This document shows positions 9,101 through 9,133 of a stretch of 9,133 nucleotides of DNA, piece after piece. The stretch lies in assembly GCA_017510875.1 (NCBI GenBank), contig JAFWLX010000326.1, positions 1 through 9,133 of the forward strand. Reading direction: 5' to 3'. The stretch is from Atopobiaceae bacterium (GTDB taxonomy: Bacteria > Actinomycetota > Coriobacteriia > Coriobacteriales > Atopobiaceae). Both the position numbers and the translations under genes were made by a program. A model generated the notes under the pieces. It ran no database searches. It saw nothing but the letters and a program-made list of their open reading frames with translations, and was not told the DNA's origin. How positions within the stretch are numbered: the first letter of the stretch is position 1; each line of letters begins with the position of its first letter.

Positions 9101-9133
9101 ACGCCTGGTGGGGCAAGGCACCCATCTTCCTGA
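3058..9133 (+). CDS. Giant BspA-type LRR surface protein with CWB2 repeats (3' partial)
   Basis: The frame is open for 2025 codons and leaves the window without a stop; the final TGA is out of frame. In order it encodes: a signal peptide (1-27); an acidic low-complexity linker (about 28-97); a beta-rich segment; BspA-type leucine-rich repeats (about 178-605); several beta-sandwich or transthyretin-like segments (about 680-1200); a helical acidic region (about 1213-1360); a helical region with two hydrophobic stretches (about 1460-1665); a carboxypeptidase-regulatory-like domain (about 1668-1757); a Big-like domain (about 1765-1865); and CWB2 repeats from 1868 on. BspA-type LRR proteins in oral and gut microbes bind host matrix or other bacteria, and CWB2 repeats bind secondary wall polymers. 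The likely role is therefore a wall-attached adhesin. The ligand cannot be told from sequence. An in-frame ATG at 3001 is a less likely start. At least one more CWB2 repeat is expected beyond the edge. Confidence 0.9.
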   Translation, partial: MDAARKALSVLLSFALVFSSVPTPALAEALGEEDQDAAAAQGWVDETGETVDEGNSAEYQSPDAVDGSQDSADVQAAGEAASAVLVAQDAERHEYQDGNVRYTYAILGDNEGTPRLTILEVAVTDTTLEESSFDLVIPSSITVDDTPVPVEVLGTGSYGFYSTGAGEGGINKANRAIRSITVPASVLSVGEYFFGSRVNSQGCTNVKSIVFEEGSQVTAIPRNCFTFLTKLESITLPEGVTSIDEEAFKYCRSLATITYPDGAADGVNLPPALQTIGDRAFQDCVSFTSLTLPEGLTAIGTRAFANIDWTEYGAADNSALASVTLPNSLKTIGEQAFVKCDKLTSATFGASQTEAQLETIGKEAFEGTSLEAAILPDSVTTIAEGAFNTKSTLATVKLGSSQETSQLQTIGANAFRNAVITQIALPNSLTSLNYDCSDTRGHTYWKTPFANCTQLQSIAWPTAPTDNGFTTVGGFWDCTTLDNGVVSSIPSWVTVIDNYAFYQCAFTTAEIPSSVTTVGAYAFANNKLTKVSIPASVTSIGDYAFNGNQNRLGEITIEDGTDPLTIGDYAFRSITGEQTIKLSKRVASLGANVFGSSSNFASVSFYVYNKDIKLKRYDEAYAEADLDDPWNWSVNGTVYYPQDAAEDSDILRLKAEYADEGRNMAFVPFSASEIKTHTITGTVPEGANVVLYVDGEAKSAVWDGNTLTYEAPENSLVGVVVTLDGYADMAFSPEADKNMAKLTADWTFTLDTKDMTPLSTTGMLQVRALGDYNEDANVAVFDAAGKLVSQGRVLRARVHFVESIPAGTYDVVAWQANDYFSSISSLDDFAALGFGQDDYARTQVTLAEREVKEVELTVPALDTLKVTGILTSGDLSVANGCIVMGVTFYARVRFEMAEGHTASAVKMNIPEGMAPVSAYSPTKSYGVTGWNANDRVLTIGDLVEADQAGTTISVGLVVSEEGEHAVSATVTSGNATVPVGSAQVETQALQLVVPQGTLSSATFTAHVYANPGTEVAFSIGGTDLDVTCTTNKAGHGQAELTIPGAEMSVDPYYLVTATTTGEDPISVSETVEFSVAALPLVPTVQQFYFEHVGNRVYLVKDGVENTGVHYTAVITPSAHGMVYSPTWPVTLVIDSLQPLKDTIVLQLGMADQSVKDNVEMTLADTEELPTGAVRYTYTLDLPVGDGDPSHSLQESDIPVRFDIVPQLAQEEPVAYELSQAEVDAIKRRSVEAVTNTQTVAQDPDVQQYLEYWTEDVENYEDLGVFNRSFFHETWDPDGTIWATLTAEEKAAVEEAEDMLATAYNYLAWYLGDKKPLYEYGSMQEYLADNYGYATGVNADSAELEAQGYTVVYDEDTASVEGGGTPNADGVIVAPAWAAIRFGTQGEEDESGGTATLEYVDANGNAISVTRPVDRWANGGQVDWWDEELEPQAAGMLAAQGSASDKGNGGKEEKIDDFGHTTISSLISGTADLLNTKTFVDMIPPAEGRIGSALGLLGSIYSAFRLADSSNNQYGNGVSLDERKEELERLEWIYKYYEEHNPDSGCQQAIKDEIDALKPVINDLKNTQIVSWFDVPVSTVLTGVSGYAAAVGTFAPGTQIPAGLVFLASSGTNAVWSFATAFAYKQAAWDHDYHLKKLDMWRNHRLKMCRYTAFGKLHYKTTAKIDPSGFAYAGAYDARVEGAVAAIYQVIDGAKTVWEEAAEYDETNPQQTNEAGVFAWNVPEGDWQVGVTKEGYEEAWSDVMHVLPEWTNVAINLLFKAAPKVTDHTTDDDCTYVDVTFDIYMKVSEVPSVTIGGVAAEGATWQEPTLGRDEKDEEVQLSRTLRVPVPAGLPAGEAEVKLSGGYSYAGKSLGETSFTITIPVTPNWDRYAGDTALDTGKAVVEADKGATFAEGRGGTVIVATNDGYWDALAAAGLAGTLDAPVLITNKKNLSTQTEEEIRRLRPQRVLIMGGTAAVSDTVRGQINDLGPITERIAGDNAVKTAVEIYRAGGGWSDTAIVATSSGYWDALSVAPYAWWGKAPIFL
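3589..4870 (+). repeat. BspA-type leucine-rich repeat array (about 14 units)
   Basis: Residues about 178-605 repeat the pattern 'LPxSvTsIGdyAFxxCxxL' typical of the LRR_5 (BspA) family. Clear examples are LPEGVTSIDEEAFKYC, LPEGLTAIGTRAFANI, LPNSLKTIGEQAFVKC, LPDSVTTIAEGAFNTK, IPSSVTTVGAYAFANN and IPASVTSIGDYAFNGN. Shorter or degenerate units lie between them, such as LQTIGDRAFQDC and LETIGKEAFEGT. Similarity persists at the DNA level: ATTACGCGTTC recurs at 4550-4560 and 4760-4770, and 'ACCATTGGC/T' recurs often. This suggests growth by internal duplication. The solenoid is the probable ligand-binding part. Confidence 0.9.
7435..8050 (+). other. Helical region with two hydrophobic stretches inside the adhesin
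   Basis: Residues about 1460-1507 (containing IGSALGLLGSIYSAFRL) and 1574-1624 (containing AAAVGTFAPGTQIPAGLVFL, then an aromatic/alanine-rich stretch) are strongly hydrophobic for a secreted protein. A charged helix (about 1520-1570, rich in E/K/L) separates them, and a basic stretch follows the second. The second could form a helical hairpin around its GTQIPAG turn. I recognise no named domain. Membrane insertion, a packed helical bundle or a stalk are all possible. Confidence 0.55.
8059..8328 (+). other. Carboxypeptidase-regulatory-like (transthyretin-fold) domain
   Basis: Residues about 1668-1757 begin with DPSGFAYAG and carry ARVEGAVAAIY, an acidic EEAAEYDETNPQQTNEAG segment and FAWNVPEGDWQVGVTKEGYE. 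Similar blocks ('DPSGYVYE...RLEGVTATVY...ENPL.TDENG.Y.WDVPEG.W.V...KEGYE') recur, from memory, in very large surface proteins of gut Firmicutes. The fold is probably a beta-sandwich of the carboxypeptidase regulatory type that acts as a spacer. The following segment (YVDVTFDIYMKV...) resembles the Big-like domain that usually comes next in such proteins. Confidence 0.6.
8659..9133 (+). repeat. Cell-wall-binding type 2 (CWB2) repeats, array cut by the window edge
   Basis: Repeat 1 (residues 1868-1972) reads DRYAGDTALDTG...VIVATNDGYWDALAAAGLAG...APVLIT...LRPQRVLIMGG.AAVSDTV. Repeat 2 (from residue 1973) reads ERIAGDNAVKTA...AIVATSSGYWDALSVAPYA...APIFL and is cut at the edge. This is the R.AG...TA / DAL..aplA...aPi.L / GG..avs pattern of PF04122. 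The family usually has three tandem copies that form one wall-binding module, so a third is expected beyond the window. Confidence 0.9.

Noticed and set aside
9131..9133. TGA at the right edge as a stop codon for the adhesin
   Set aside because: The codon frame there is CCC ATC TTC CTG A, so the TGA is out of frame and the gene continues.
1..9133. CRISPR array, tRNA, insertion sequence or prophage
   Set aside because: No regular short repeats with spacers, no cloverleaf-like gene, no transposase- or integrase-like protein and no terminal inverted repeats with target duplication were seen. The repeats present are the protein-coding LRR and CWB2 units.

Overview
The window looks like chromosomal DNA from a high-GC, Gram-positive host-associated actinobacterium, most likely of the class Coriobacteriia (Olsenella / Atopobium / Collinsella relatives). 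The evidence is the GC-rich coding sequence, a very large secreted surface protein that joins BspA-type leucine-rich repeats to cell-wall-binding type 2 (CWB2) repeats, and the 'GYWDAL' form of the CWB2 core. I associate that form with Coriobacteriia from memory and could not search to confirm it. No tRNA, rRNA, CRISPR array, transposase, integrase or phage gene was seen.

Layout. Positions 1-198 carry no credible gene but hold a perfect 17-bp inverted repeat (30-66). Positions 199-2925 hold a compact two-gene minus-strand operon. An ankyrin-like helical-repeat protein (370 aa) is read first. A 533-aa protein follows, with an N-terminal degenerate zincin-like domain, a disordered linker and a C-terminal VWA-like domain (DUF2201-type architecture). 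The first gene's stop codon overlaps the second gene's Shine-Dalgarno sequence, so translational coupling is likely. Positions 2926-3057 are a divergent intergenic region in which candidate promoters for both directions overlap. Positions 3058-9133 are one uninterrupted plus-strand gene that runs off the right edge, with at least 2025 codons. In order it encodes a signal peptide, an acidic linker, about 14 BspA-type LRR units, several beta-rich (Ig/transthyretin-like) segments, a helical region with two hydrophobic stretches, a carboxypeptidase-regulatory-like domain, a Big-like domain and the first one and a half CWB2 repeats.

How the genes may work together. The giant protein is expected to be exported by Sec and held non-covalently on the wall through its CWB2 repeats, with the LRR region facing outward as an adhesin. 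The minus-strand pair is intracellular. VWA proteins of this type often pair with a MoxR-like AAA+ ATPase, but none is in this window, and the partner here appears to be the ankyrin-like protein. Any functional link between the pair and the adhesin rests only on the shared promoter region and is inference. Nothing here is clearly a wholly new system. The best leads are the ankyrin/VWA pair with its altered HDxxH motif and the hydrophobic helical module inside the adhesin.
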